Origin: Cognaticolwellia aestuarii
GTDB lineage: Bacteria; Pseudomonadota; Gammaproteobacteria; Enterobacterales; Alteromonadaceae
Assembly (NCBI RefSeq): GCF_002000025.1
Contig: NZ_MUZV01000006.1
Location: forward strand, 124,001 to 188,000
DNA: 64,000 nt
Direction of reading: 5' to 3'
Part shown: positions 12,591 to 25,444 of the stretch, piece by piece
Layout: the number at the start of each line of letters is the position of its first letter
Position numbering within the stretch: the first letter of the stretch is position 1
Program-made: the position numbers and the translations under genes
Notes under the pieces: generated by a model
What the model was told of the DNA's origin: nothing
The model's database searches: none
Seen by the model: the letters and a program-made list of their open reading frames with translations, nothing else

Positions 12591-12793
12591 AATTCTATAT
12601 TAGTCTGTCAGTTAAATTTTTGCTTTAAGATTTGAAAAAATAATAAGTAAAAAAACGCAATATCATACTTGACTATTTCTAATTATTATCTACGATTTAT
12701 CTTGGTGGTTGTTTTTTATCCACTTAACATGAATATATAATGCTTTAAGGAAAGCATACCTAATTACCGATGATTTTAGAAGGATGTTGAAGT

Positions 12794-13015
12794 ATGGCTC
12801 ACGGTACAGTTAAATGGTTTAATAATGCAAAAGGGTTTGGTTTTATACGTCCAGAGGATGGTGGTGAAGATATTTTTGCTCATTATTCAACGATTCAAAT
12901 GGAAGGATACCGTACATTAAAAGCGGGTCAGGATGTAAATTACGAATTAAACGCAGGACCAAAAGGTCATCATGCGGCAAGTATTACACCATCAGAATTA
13001 GAATCAGATAATTAA
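12794..13015 (+). CDS. cspD: Cold-shock-domain protein, CspD type
   Basis: This is a small single-stranded nucleic-acid-binding protein of 73 residues. The RNP1 motif KGFGFIRP and RNP2 motif DIFAHYSTI are intact. In E. coli CspD inhibits replication in stationary phase. The name rests on both sequence and position, since cspD lies divergent from clpS there too. An AAGGA ribosome site precedes the ATG, and a TATAAT sits at 12736-12741. Confidence 0.9.
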   Translation: MAHGTVKWFNNAKGFGFIRPEDGGEDIFAHYSTIQMEGYRTLKAGQDVNYELNAGPKGHHAASITPSELESDN

Positions 13016-13042
13016 TATAAAAAATATGATTCAATGAAAAAT

Positions 13043-13073
13043 AAAAAACACAGCACTTTGGCTGTGTTTTTTT
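13043..13073. terminator. Bidirectional terminator between cspD and icd
   Basis: AAAAACACAGC and GCTGTGTTTTTTT form the stem around the loop ACTTTG. Runs of A and T on the two sides serve cspD on plus and icd on minus. Confidence 0.88.
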
Positions 13074-13105
13074 ATGGTTACTATTTAATAACTACATTTT
13101 CACCA

Positions 13106-14356
13106 CTACATATGATCAATGATGCAATCACCAAACTCAGAACAAGTCACTAAAGTAGCATCGTCCATTAATCGTTCAAAATCATAAGTTACTGTTTTTG
13201 CATTAATGGCACCTGACATACCTTTTAAAAGCAAATTCGCCGCTTCAATCCACCCCATGTGACGCAACATCATTTCCGCTGATAAAATAACTGAGCCTGG
13301 GTTAACCTTATTCAAGCCTGCATATTTAGGCGCTGTGCCATGCGTAGCTTCAAAAATAGCTATATCATCATTTAAGTTGGCTCCCGGTGCTATACCAATA
13401 CCACCCACTTGTGCCGCTAAAGCATCTGATAAATAATCCCCATTTAAATTTAGTGTCGCAATAACACTGTACTCTGCTGGACGTAGCAATATTTGTTGTA
13501 ACATCGCATCGGCAATAACGTCTTTAATAATGATTTCTTTACCTGTTTTAGGGTTAGTTAAGCTACACCAGGGCCCGCCATTAAGTAAATCAGCGCCAAA
13601 CTCTTCTCTTGCTAATTCATAGCCCCAGTCTTTAAATGCTCCTTCAGTAAATTTCATGATGTTACCTTTATGAACTAAAGTAACCGACTCTCTGTCGTTG
13701 TCAATGGCATACTGAATAGCTTGTCGTACAAGTCGTTGAGTACCTTCTTTAGATACAGGCTTGATGCCGATACCACAATTTTCCTGAAAGCGAATTTTAG
13801 TAACCCCCATTTCTTGGGTTAAAAAGTTGATCATTTTTTTCGCTTGCTCAGTGCCGGCTTGATATTCTATACCAGCATAAATATCTTCTGAGTTTTCACG
13901 AAAAATAACCATATCTACTTCACTGGGTTTTTTAACCGGACTTGGTACACCCGTAAACCATTGCACAGGCCGTTGACATACATACAAATCAAGTATTTGT
14001 CTTAACGCGACATTCAAAGAGCGCATACCTCCACCCACAGGTGTCGTTAATGGGCCTTTAATTCCCACTTTAAACTCTTTAAACATAGCTAAGGTTTCGT
14101 CAGGCAACCAAGTTTCTGAATCATATATTTGTGTCGCTTTTTCACCAGCATAAACTTCCATCCAATGAATTTTTTTATCTCCGCCATAAGCCTTCTGGAC
14201 AGCGGCATCGACAACTTTCATCATAGGCGGCGTTACATCAACACCAATGCCATCACCCTCAATGAAAGGAATAATGGGGTTGTTAGGTACCTTTAATATA
14301 CCTTGTTCTGAAGTTATTTTAGTGCCAGCACTAGGAATATTTACATGGTTCGACAT
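13106..14356 (-). CDS. icd: Isocitrate dehydrogenase, NADP-dependent, homodimeric type
   Basis: This TCA-cycle enzyme oxidises isocitrate to 2-oxoglutarate. At 416 residues it equals E. coli Icd. The substrate loop [13 protein letters not shown] contains the serine that AceK phosphorylates in E. coli. [12 protein letters not shown] and the NADP-site [20 protein letters not shown] are also conserved. A GGGAGAG ribosome site precedes the ATG. Directly upstream on the same strand lies an unrelated monomeric IDH, so the genome carries two isoenzymes side by side. Confidence 0.97.
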   Translation of the reverse strand: MSNHVNIPSAGTKITSEQGILKVPNNPIIPFIEGDGIGVDVTPPMMKVVDAAVQKAYGGDKKIHWMEVYAGEKATQIYDSETWLPDETLAMFKEFKVGIKGPLTTPVGGGMRSLNVALRQILDLYVCQRPVQWFTGVPSPVKKPSEVDMVIFRENSEDIYAGIEYQAGTEQAKKMINFLTQEMGVTKIRFQENCGIGIKPVSKEGTQRLVRQAIQYAIDNDRESVTLVHKGNIMKFTEGAFKDWGYELAREEFGADLLNGGPWCSLTNPKTGKEIIIKDVIADAMLQQILLRPAEYSVIATLNLNGDYLSDALAAQVGGIGIAPGANLNDDIAIFEATHGTAPKYAGLNKVNPGSVILSAEMMLRHMGWIEAANLLLKGMSGAINAKTVTYDFERLMDDATLVTCSEFGDCIIDHM

Positions 14357-14812
14357 ATGAACTCTCCCAAATTTACTAATGAAAATAGCCGTTTGCTAGT
14401 TCCTTTACCCTTAAACTAATAGAAAAAGAGCAATGAAACTAATACTTAAATCATGATAGTCAACATCATTACTATGAATAATTAAAACGCTTGTTTAAAT
14501 TAATTGCAAATTTTTTAACGGAAATAACGTAATCAATTAAGATTTTCATTCTATCTGCTTGATTTCAGTTTGGGTTTACCACCTTTATAACCAGTTGATT
14601 CATTGTGATATTGACTAAGTAATTCACGATACCTTTTTGCATAATAAGTTAACAAAAACATCATGAGGAAATGTCGGCGCTTAGCAAGGTATATTTACAA
14701 AATAGCCGCAGCTATTGGCTATATAAAAGCCCTAGTAAAGGTTTAAATAGGATAATTAAGTAATGTCGTTTAACCAGCGCTCGAGTTATTTATCTAGGTA
14801 GGGAATTTAGAA
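14357..14812. other. Gap between the two IDH genes, no confident gene
   Basis: This AT-rich stretch must carry the icd promoter and the 3' region of idh. On the minus strand a 37-codon frame at 14551-14664 (Lys/Gly/Ser-rich end) has no ribosome site and no recognised relatives. I do not call it. No other structure stands out until the terminator at 14813. Confidence 0.5.
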
Positions 14813-14843
14813 CTAAAAAAAAGCTAGGCATGTGCCTAGCTTT
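14813..14843 (-). terminator. Rho-independent terminator of monomeric idh
   Basis: On the minus strand AAAGCTAGGCA pairs with TGCCTAGCTTT and is followed by at least seven T. It starts 23 bases after the idh stop, so idh is transcribed separately from icd. Confidence 0.9.
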
Positions 14844-14866
14844 GTATAGTAGCTTGGTCTAAACGC

Positions 14867-17098
<2,232 letters not shown>

Positions 17099-17516
17099 TT
17101 AAAATCCTTTGCTGATTTGCCATTAATCGATAAAATGAATAATCATTCATTATATCAATTACACTAATGTATTACTCATTTAGCAAAATTATAAGCGTTA
17201 AAATTTAGATAATGATGAGAAACCTTACCCTCAACTCAAAACTAAAACGCCATATACACTTCGTAATCTTGATACATTCAGTTATTTTTAAAAAACAAAT
17301 AACTTCATTTAATGCATGAACATTGCCACTATTTACCGTGTAATGTTCATGCGCTATTCAAGCGCTAAATTGTACAATTAATCAATTGATTTGATATAGT
17401 GTAAATAACTATTCATTTTATCGATAAAAAAATTTTTCGCGCGCATAGTATCGGAATTCAAAGCGTATTAAAATAGGTGAATTAACGCTAGCTCATTTTC
17501 CACAAGGCAAAAATTA
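17099..17516. promoter_or_regulatory. Divergent idh/rluE promoter region with an 11-bp inverted repeat
   Basis: GCATGAACATT (17314-17324) and AATGTTCATGC (17342-17352) are exact inverted copies separated by 17 bases. A smaller repeat GCGCT/AGCGC (17351-17365) follows directly. There is no T-run, so it does not look like a terminator. A regulatory dyad or cruciform is likelier, but the partner protein is unknown. No gene is seen in the gap. Confidence 0.5.
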
Positions 17517-18134
17517 GTGACAATTAAGCAAAATCAATCATTTGCAGGCAAAAACAGACGGAAACCCACAAAGGTACGACCAGTTGATTTTAAGGCAGAG
17601 ATAGTACTTTTTAATAAACCTTTTGATGTTTTAAGCCAATTTACTGATGATCAAAACCGACAAACCCTAAAAGATTTCATCAATATAAAGGATGTATATG
17701 CTGCTGGGCGCTTAGACCGAGATAGTGAAGGCTTATTACTATTAACGAATGACGGTAAACTACAACATAAACTGGCTAATCCGAGTCAAAAAACCGATAA
17801 AACCTATTGGGCGCAAGTTGAAGGGGCCGTCACTGAAGTAGCCATTAATGCACTTTGCCAAGGCGTGCAATTAAAAGACGGCATGACAAAACCCGCTAAA
17901 GTGCGAGTTATTGACGAACCCAACATATGGCCACGTACGCCCCCTATTCGTGAACGTGCTGCTATTCCAACAACATGGTTAGAAATAACGATTCAAGAAG
18001 GTAGAAACCGGCAAGTAAGACGTATGACAGCACATGTCGGCTTTCCAACCCTTCGGCTAATACGTTATCGCATAGGCAAATGGACTATTGATGGTATCAA
18101 CAATGGTGATTACAAGCGATTAAGTCATGCCTGA
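17517..18134 (+). CDS. rluE: 23S rRNA pseudouridine(2457) synthase RluE
   Basis: RluE makes one pseudouridine in 23S rRNA. The 205-residue protein has the RsuA/RluB/E/F catalytic motif AGRLDRDSEGLLLLTNDGKL, with the first Asp after GRL as the catalytic residue. EGRNRQVRRM is the second hallmark. The start is GTG at 17517, preceded by AAGG 7 bases upstream. It overlaps nudJ by 8 bases. The icd-rluE-nudJ-mnmA-hflD-purB order follows E. coli. Confidence 0.94.
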   Translation: MTIKQNQSFAGKNRRKPTKVRPVDFKAEIVLFNKPFDVLSQFTDDQNRQTLKDFINIKDVYAAGRLDRDSEGLLLLTNDGKLQHKLANPSQKTDKTYWAQVEGAVTEVAINALCQGVQLKDGMTKPAKVRVIDEPNIWPRTPPIRERAAIPTTWLEITIQEGRNRQVRRMTAHVGFPTLRLIRYRIGKWTIDGINNGDYKRLSHA

Positions 18135-18648
18135 TATTCAATTAAAACATAGTGTTAAAAGCCAAATAAGCAATGAAAATTCTGCCAAGTCGCACGGTAG
18201 TGAGCAATTTAAGCCAAACACTACCGTTGCAGCTGTGGTCTGTTATCAAAACAAGTTTTTATTAGTCGAAGAATTGGAGCATGGTGCTACTGTTTATAAC
18301 CAACCCGCGGGGCATTTAGAAAGTGCTGAGAACTTAGTCCATGCGATGGAACGAGAATTAAAAGAAGAGACTGGACTGTCCTTAACACCGGCATATCTCT
18401 GCGGAATTTACTATTATCATCGCTGCTCAATTAACCTCTATTATTTACGGTTTTGCTTTGTTATTGAACTTGATGACTTGTTATCGACACAACCCGAAGA
18501 TGAAGAAATTATCGCTTGTCACTGGTTCACCTTAGCTGAAATCAAAGCAAAGTCAGCACAGTTACGTAGTCCATTAGTATTAGAATGTATTGAAGACTAC
18601 CTCAGCGGAAAAAAAATTCCGTTAACTCACCTAAAATCTAATCTTTAA
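18127..18648 (+). CDS. nudJ: Nudix phosphatase NudJ
   Basis: NudJ hydrolyses nucleoside di- and triphosphates and thiamine (hydroxymethyl-pyrimidine) pyrophosphate in E. coli. The Nudix box runs from GHLESAENL to RELKEETGL and has the expected G-x5-E-x7-REx2EExGL spacing. At 173 residues it has an extra polar N-terminal stretch of about 25 residues compared with E. coli (153). The overlap with rluE suggests translational coupling. Confidence 0.9.
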   Translation: MPDIQLKHSVKSQISNENSAKSHGSEQFKPNTTVAAVVCYQNKFLLVEELEHGATVYNQPAGHLESAENLVHAMERELKEETGLSLTPAYLCGIYYYHRCSINLYYLRFCFVIELDDLLSTQPEDEEIIACHWFTLAEIKAKSAQLRSPLVLECIEDYLSGKKIPLTHLKSNL

Positions 18649-18712
18649 TCTATCATCACGCTAAATGACCATGCTATAATTTCGCGCCTTTTTCCATTGA
18701 AATGTAGTTGTA

Positions 18713-19858
18713 ATGACCTCGAACGAACATGTAAATTTAAACTCAATAGCGCCAAGCGAAAAATTACCACAAGATACAAAAGTGATTGTAGGTATGTCGG
18801 GTGGTGTTGATTCTTCTGTTTCTGCTTATCTTTTACAAGAGCAAGGCTATCAAGTCGAAGGCTTGTTCATGAAAAACTGGGAAGAAGATGATAACGACGA
18901 GTATTGTGCTGCCGCTGAAGACTTAGCAGATGCACAAAATGTTTGTGAAAAGTTAGGCATTAAACTCCACACCATAAACTTTGCCACTGAATACTGGGAT
19001 AATGTATTTGAATACTTCCTCGCCGAGTACAAAGCAGGTAGAACACCTAATCCTGATATTATGTGTAACAAGGAAATTAAATTTAAAGCTTTTCTCGAGT
19101 TTGCTTGCGAAGATTTAGGTGCTGATTACATAGCAACTGGCCACTATGTACAGCGCAAATTTGACGATGGTAAATGGCAAATGCACCGAGGGCTCGACAG
19201 TAATAAAGATCAAAGTTACTTTCTCTACACCCTAAGTCATGAACAAGTGGGTAAAACACTTTTTCCTGTCGGAAATATTGAAAAACCTGAAGTCAGAGCT
19301 ATTGCTGAAAAAGCTGACCTAGTCACTCATAACAAAAAAGACAGTACCGGCATTTGTTTTATCGGTGAACGTAAATTTAAAGATTTTCTCGGCAAATATT
19401 TACCGGCACAACCCGGTGTTATTGAAACCCCAGAAGGTGAAGCCATTGGTGAACATGATGGTTTGATGTACCACACTTTAGGACAACGTAAAGGGTTACG
19501 TATTGGCGGTCTTGCTAATGCAGGTGAGGCGCCATGGTATGTCGTAGATAAAGATCTCAAGCGTAACGTATTAATTGTTGGTCAGGGCCATAATCACCCT
19601 CGCTTATTTTCTAAAGGCTTAGTGGCCAATCAATTACATTTAGTTGATCGTATTGAACTCACAGCACCAATAGCTTGTACGGTAAAAACCCGTTATCGAC
19701 AAGAAGATGTTGCTTGTAATTTATCGCCGATGGCAAACGGAGAATATTTAGTGATGTTCACTGAGCCGCAAAGTTCGGTTACACCCGGACAGTCTGTGGT
19801 ATTTTATCAAGATAATGTTTGCCTAGGTGGCGGTATTATCAACTCCTTGATTCGCTAA
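18713..19858 (+). CDS. mnmA: tRNA-specific 2-thiouridylase MnmA
   Basis: MnmA puts sulfur on U34 of tRNA-Lys, -Glu and -Gln, taking it from the Tus relay. The PP-loop SGGVDSS lies at residues 29-35. The two catalytic cysteines are C118 ([11 protein letters not shown]) and C215 ([12 protein letters not shown]). Its 381 residues include about 20 non-conserved N-terminal residues; no alternative ATG lies closer to the PP-loop except that at residue 28. hflD follows after 12 bases in the same operon. Confidence 0.97.
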   Translation: MTSNEHVNLNSIAPSEKLPQDTKVIVGMSGGVDSSVSAYLLQEQGYQVEGLFMKNWEEDDNDEYCAAAEDLADAQNVCEKLGIKLHTINFATEYWDNVFEYFLAEYKAGRTPNPDIMCNKEIKFKAFLEFACEDLGADYIATGHYVQRKFDDGKWQMHRGLDSNKDQSYFLYTLSHEQVGKTLFPVGNIEKPEVRAIAEKADLVTHNKKDSTGICFIGERKFKDFLGKYLPAQPGVIETPEGEAIGEHDGLMYHTLGQRKGLRIGGLANAGEAPWYVVDKDLKRNVLIVGQGHNHPRLFSKGLVANQLHLVDRIELTAPIACTVKTRYRQEDVACNLSPMANGEYLVMFTEPQSSVTPGQSVVFYQDNVCLGGGIINSLIR

Positions 19859-19870
19859 CATAAGGCAAAC

Positions 19871-20494
19871 ATGAATAATTTAGAAAAACAAACTATTACC
19901 ATGGCTGCAGTTTGCCAAGCTTCAGCTTTAGTGCAACAAGTTGCTCGAACGGGCTCAATAGATGAATCTGATCTTGGCGTTATGCTCAATAGTATTATGG
20001 TGACTTCTCCAGAGAGTATATTAGATGTTTACAGTCACGAACTGGTACATTTAAAATTAGGCCTAAACACATTAATTGAGCAGTTAGGCAATCAAACCAA
20101 AGAAAAAGATCCTGAGTTAACCCGTTATGTGGTTAGTTTATTAGGACTTGAACGCCGTTTAGCAAGCAAAAAAAATCAATTATCACTGCTAGGTGAGCGC
20201 ATTGAACAAAGCCAACGCCAGCTTGCCCATTACGATATTACCAGCGACACCCTTATTGCTAGCTTAGCGAGTATTTACAGTGACTTACTCAGCCCTATTG
20301 GCACACCAATTCAAGTTGCCGGTGAGCCAGCTTTACTTAAACAACAAAGTAATCAACACAAAATTCGTGCTTTATTATTAGCCGGAATTCGCTCAAGCGT
20401 ACTTTGGCGACAAGTTGGCGGTAAACGCAGAAATATTTTATTTGGCCGCGCAAAGATTGTCGCGTGTGCTCAACAATTACTTAAAGAAATTTAA
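19871..20494 (+). CDS. hflD: High-frequency lysogenisation protein HflD homologue
   Basis: HflD is a helical, membrane-associated protein that in E. coli binds lambda CII. Its normal cell role is unclear. The 207-residue protein shows the family features: an N-terminal AAVCQASALVQQVARTG segment and a C-terminal KIRALLLAGIRSSVLWRQVGG segment. It lies between mnmA and purB (21 bases before purB), exactly as in E. coli, and is probably co-transcribed with both. Confidence 0.93.
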   Translation: MNNLEKQTITMAAVCQASALVQQVARTGSIDESDLGVMLNSIMVTSPESILDVYSHELVHLKLGLNTLIEQLGNQTKEKDPELTRYVVSLLGLERRLASKKNQLSLLGERIEQSQRQLAHYDITSDTLIASLASIYSDLLSPIGTPIQVAGEPALLKQQSNQHKIRALLLAGIRSSVLWRQVGGKRRNILFGRAKIVACAQQLLKEI

Positions 20495-20500
20495 ATCTAA

Positions 20501-21886
<1,386 letters not shown>

Positions 21887-21918
21887 TTATTGACTAGCAA
21901 TTCAGTTTTATAATGATT

Positions 21919-21948
21919 AAAAAGGGATCCGTAATGGCTCCCTTTTTA
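21919..21948 (+). terminator. Rho-independent terminator of purB
   Basis: AAAAAGGGA and TCCCTTTTT pair around a GC-containing loop, about 30 bases after the purB stop. It ends the mnmA-hflD-purB unit. Confidence 0.78.
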
Positions 21949-22035
21949 CTTTCTGTATTCGCAGTAAGATGAAGTAAGTACCAATCACTCGTCATATCAA
22001 CTATATAGAAAATGACGACATCATAAGGTAATAAA

Positions 22036-23190
22036 ATGACTATAGCAGCACTAAATTGGGGTGAATTAAGCCCTGAAAAATTTCTTGCAGAATATTGGCA
22101 AAAAAAACCACTGTTAATTAAGCAAGCTTTTAAAAACTTCAAAGATACTATTCCCGCTGATGAACTCGCTGGTTTGGCAATGGAAGCCGAAATAGAGTCG
22201 CGTATTGTTAGCGTGGATAACAAGGGAAATTGGCAAGTAGATCATGGCCCTTTTGAAGACTTTTCTCAATATGGTGAGGAAAATTGGACATTACTGGTAC
22301 AAGCAGTGAATAATTGGTCACGTCCAACCAATAGTTTATTACAGCCGTTTGCTTTTATACCTAGATGGCGAATTGATGATGTCATGGTAAGCTTTTCAAC
22401 ACCTAACGGTGGTGTTGGCGCACATTTAGACCAATACGATGTTTTTATTATTCAAGGCAGTGGAAAAAGAAGATGGCAAGTTGGTGCTCCTAATAAAGCT
22501 TTATCAACATTGCTCCCCCACCCTGATCTAAAGCAAGTATCCGCATTTGAACCCTTGATTGATGAAATAACTGAAGCAGGTGATTTACTGTATATTCCGC
22601 CAAATCACCCTCACAATGGCGTATCAATTGAGAACTCAGTTAATTTTTCTATTGGATTTCAAGCGCCTTCAAGTCAAGAGCTATGGTCAAGCTTTGCTGA
22701 TAAATTAATTGATAATAACTTAGGTGAGCTGCGCTTTAGTGATACGGCACGCAAAGTAACGGATTCGAGTACTTTGATCAGTAAAGCTGATCAACAGCAA
22801 TTGAAAGCTTTTATGCTAGAGCAGTTAGAGGATACTGCATTATTTGAGCAATTTATTGGTCAATACTTAACGCAAAGTCATCATGCATTAGAATTGCTCA
22901 TGCCGGTCAATGAGATAGATGCCGACAAACTTGCTGATATTTTATCTGAACCCGAAATACTATTTATGCCAGTATCGGGCTTAAAAGCAGCCATTACTTC
23001 TGAAGCAGAAATAACCTTATTTCTCAATGGCGATAGTTTTCCAATTGATAAACAAAGCTTACCATTAGCTGAATTATTAGCCGAACAATCGCCTTTAACG
23101 ACAAACCAAGTAAAAAGCTTTAATAGTTGTTTGAAAAACACCCAATTGTTAACTAGTGTTTTAAATAAGGGTTATTGGTATATAGAATAA
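22036..23190 (+). CDS. roxA: Ribosomal protein L16 arginine hydroxylase (RoxA/YcfD), JmjC-type cupin
   Basis: This Fe(II)/2-oxoglutarate oxygenase hydroxylates an arginine of ribosomal protein uL16. The iron ligands H130 and D132 are seen in GAHLDQYD, followed by VFIIQGSGKRRWQVG. The third ligand histidine probably lies in PPNHPHNGVSI. The C-terminal winged-helix dimerisation region covers about 270-384. Length (384) is normal. A GNAT gene follows after only 5 bases. Position after purB resembles E. coli. Confidence 0.92.
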   Translation: MTIAALNWGELSPEKFLAEYWQKKPLLIKQAFKNFKDTIPADELAGLAMEAEIESRIVSVDNKGNWQVDHGPFEDFSQYGEENWTLLVQAVNNWSRPTNSLLQPFAFIPRWRIDDVMVSFSTPNGGVGAHLDQYDVFIIQGSGKRRWQVGAPNKALSTLLPHPDLKQVSAFEPLIDEITEAGDLLYIPPNHPHNGVSIENSVNFSIGFQAPSSQELWSSFADKLIDNNLGELRFSDTARKVTDSSTLISKADQQQLKAFMLEQLEDTALFEQFIGQYLTQSHHALELLMPVNEIDADKLADILSEPEILFMPVSGLKAAITSEAEITLFLNGDSFPIDKQSLPLAELLAEQSPLTTNQVKSFNSCLKNTQLLTSVLNKGYWYIE

Positions 23191-23195
23191 AATAA

Positions 23196-23657
23196 ATGTC
23201 ATACACAGTTAGTCGCGTTAAATGGGAGCAGGCAGCTCCCCTATTAAAAAATGTTAGAGAACAAGTTTTTGTTTGCGAGTGGCGTATTCCAAAACATATT
23301 GAATTTGATCGTAAAGACCGCTTTGCTTGTCATGTTTTAGCTTGCCATGATAAAACGCAAGAGCCGATAGGTACAGGGCGTATTCTCTCAAGTGGGGAGA
23401 TTAGCCGTATCGCGGTATTGAAGTACTGCCGTAAAGATCGGGTCGATAAAGCTATTTTACGAACATTATTTAACATTGCACGAGAAATGGACTTAAAAGA
23501 AATCTTTATTTATAGCCCTTTGGACGCGACTGATTATTTTAAAAAAATGAACTTTAATAGCTCAGGCTCGGTATTTATGGAAGCGGGCATGCCAAAACAG
23601 AAAATGACCTGCCCATTAAGCGAAGTCAGTGTGGCTAAGTATTACTTAAGCCACTAA
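23196..23657 (+). CDS. GNAT-family N-acetyltransferase
   Basis: A 153-residue protein with the acetyl-CoA-binding GNAT fold. It begins with VREQVFVCEWRIPKHIEFD, like the ElaA/YjcF-type small acetyltransferases, and the central strands TGRILSSGEISRIAVLKYCR form the cofactor motif A. The classical Q/RxxGxG/A loop is poorly conserved (CRKDRVDKAIL), so cofactor binding may be altered. The substrate is unknown. It follows roxA at 5 bases and shares its transcript. Confidence 0.8.
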   Translation: MSYTVSRVKWEQAAPLLKNVREQVFVCEWRIPKHIEFDRKDRFACHVLACHDKTQEPIGTGRILSSGEISRIAVLKYCRKDRVDKAILRTLFNIAREMDLKEIFIYSPLDATDYFKKMNFNSSGSVFMEAGMPKQKMTCPLSEVSVAKYYLSH

Positions 23658-23681
23658 TACCTAATCTTATGGTAAATTTTT

Positions 23682-24092
23682 TTATTTTTCTGCTTGCCAA
23701 AGTTCGTCTTTATCATAAAGCTGATAAAGCCCATCTGCTCGCGTGATCAAAAACTCAGCAAATTGCTTTTGTTCTTGGTCATCTAAGCGCAAAAGGTTTT
23801 CTGCCTGTAGTTGCCATTTAAAAGAGAAATGTCTAACAACATCACGTGCTGATTCACCTTTGTCTAAAACAATATGATCTGTCGGTAAATCTCCCGATAC
23901 CACCCATACTTTAGTTTTATCCAATAGATTAATTTTCCATAACGCCATAACTGGTACTAAATAGCGACTTTCCGTCTCTGCAACGCTCTCGGTGACTAAA
24001 CCTTTCTCAGCAAGGTATTTAGTTGCTTTGAGGTATTGTTCGCGTATCCATGCTTGTTTTTGTTCTTCAGTCATTTCTAGTTTATCAGTCAT
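23682..24092 (-). CDS. Conserved protein of unknown function, DUF4826-like
   Basis: The 136-residue, Glu/Gln-rich soluble protein has no signal peptide or membrane helix. The segments EEQKQAWIREQYLKATKYLAEKG, ESRYLVPVMALWKI and WVVSGDLPTDHI resemble what I remember of the DUF4826 family found in Vibrio and Shewanella. This assignment is from memory. No function is known to me. It is convergent with the GNAT gene and monocistronic. Confidence 0.65.
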   Translation of the reverse strand: MTDKLEMTEEQKQAWIREQYLKATKYLAEKGLVTESVAETESRYLVPVMALWKINLLDKTKVWVVSGDLPTDHIVLDKGESARDVVRHFSFKWQLQAENLLRLDDQEQKQFAEFLITRADGLYQLYDKDELWQAEK

Positions 24093-24298
24093 ATTTATGG
24101 TCTTTTTGTTAATGATTGTAATGGGATGTTAACAATGGAAAGTTTGTATGAATTAATTCACAGCAAAATTCAAATTTATTTATAGCTTCACTAGCGAAGC
24201 CCTTACCTAAATGGTATTGTGCGCAGCGAATTATTACAACCTTAGTTCAAGAAAAATTTATCATTGAGCTATTTCTAAAATCATTGGAGATTACGATA

Positions 24299-25339
24299 GT
24301 GTCCGTTTTCGATTTAGTAGATTTTGACAACCACGAGCAAGTTGTTTATTGCAGTGACGAAGCTTCAGGGCTAAAAGCCATCATTGCAGTACATAGTACG
24401 GCATTAGGTCCAGCAGCTGGCGGTTGTCGCTTTTGGGATTATGTAAGTGATGAAGCAGCTTTAAAAGATGTTTTACGTTTATCAAAAGGCATGACTTACA
24501 AAAATGCCATGGCTGGTTTAAAGCTAGGTGGCGGTAAAGGCGTAATTATTGGCGATCCTAAAAAGCTAAAATCAGAAGCGTTATTTAAAGCTTTTGGTCA
24601 GGCTGTTAATAATTTAAATGGTCGTTATTACACTGCGGAAGATGTCAATATCACCACCGGCGATATGGCTATTGTTAACCAAAACACGGCTTTTGTATCT
24701 GGACTTGAAGGCAAAAGTGGTAATCCTGGCCCCTTTACTGCGTTAGGTACATTTTTAGGCATAAAAGCTGCCGTCAAATTTAAGCTAAAAAAAGACGACT
24801 TATCAGGCATTAAGGTTGCTGTGCAGGGTCTAGGTAGTGTTGGTTACGCTTTATGTGAAAAATTACATGCTGCTGGTGCTGAATTGATCGTAACTGATAT
24901 CAATCAAGCTACGCTAGATAAAGCTGCAACAGAATTTGGCGCAACGGTTGTTGGTCTAGACGAAATTTATAGTCAAGATGTTGATGTATTTTCACCATGC
25001 GCTCTCGGTGCTGCCATTAATGATGAAACAATTTCTCAATTAAAAGCAAGCATCGTAGCTGGTTGTGCTAATAATCAATTAGCTGAATCGCGCCATGATC
25101 AACTATTGTTAGAAAAAGGCATTTTATATGCGCCTGATTACGTAATCAACGCTGGCGGTATTATCAATGTTGCTTTAGAAATTTACCCTGAACCTTATTG
25201 TGCTGAAAGTGCAACAAAGCTAGTCGAGAATATTTACAACACTTTAATGACTGTTTTTGAAACAGCGGCAGCTAACAATATGCCAACAGGCATTATTGCT
25301 GATGAAATGGCACGTAGCATTATTGCTAGAGGTGCTTAA
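24299..25339 (+). CDS. ldh: Leucine dehydrogenase (Leu/Phe/Val dehydrogenase family)
   Basis: This enzyme deaminates branched-chain amino acids oxidatively, giving 2-oxo acids, ammonia and NADH. The substrate-binding motif KLGGGKGVIIGDP carries a catalytic Lys near residue 80, and the Rossmann motif VQGLGSVGYALC follows. I start it at GTG 24299, 9 bases after GGAG; the longer in-frame TTG at 24284 overlaps that ribosome site. This gives 346 residues, equal to Shewanella homologues, which begin close to VFDLVDFDNHEQVV. It ends in a terminator. Confidence 0.93.
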   Translation: MSVFDLVDFDNHEQVVYCSDEASGLKAIIAVHSTALGPAAGGCRFWDYVSDEAALKDVLRLSKGMTYKNAMAGLKLGGGKGVIIGDPKKLKSEALFKAFGQAVNNLNGRYYTAEDVNITTGDMAIVNQNTAFVSGLEGKSGNPGPFTALGTFLGIKAAVKFKLKKDDLSGIKVAVQGLGSVGYALCEKLHAAGAELIVTDINQATLDKAATEFGATVVGLDEIYSQDVDVFSPCALGAAINDETISQLKASIVAGCANNQLAESRHDQLLLEKGILYAPDYVINAGGIINVALEIYPEPYCAESATKLVENIYNTLMTVFETAAANNMPTGIIADEMARSIIARGA

Positions 25340-25400
25340 GCCGAGGCTTAACCTGGCATTATCTAAATATCATGACTTAACGTACTGATATGCAAAAAGT

Positions 25401-25426
25401 AAAAAAGCACCTTACGGTGCTTTTTT
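25401..25426. terminator. Bidirectional terminator between leucine dehydrogenase and ydiJ
   Basis: AAAAAAGCACC and GGTGCTTTTTT form a perfect 11-bp stem around TTAC and can stop transcription from both sides. Confidence 0.92.
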
Positions 25427-25444
25427 ATTGATTCTATATAATAA

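Noticed and set aside
14551-14664. A 37-codon minus-strand frame with a protein-like Lys/Gly/Ser-rich end between the two IDH genes
   Set aside because: No ribosome site precedes either ATG, no family is recognised, and nothing is known to be conserved there. Left as unsupported; conservation in relatives would revive it.
21894-22223. A 109-codon minus-strand frame across the purB-roxA gap
   Set aside because: It lies opposite the start of roxA and the purB terminator, with low-complexity residues and no ribosome site.
24093-24298. Small inverted repeat GCTTC/GAAGC near 24187 upstream of leucine dehydrogenase
   Set aside because: Short stem without T-run or position relative to a clear promoter; not distinguishable from chance.
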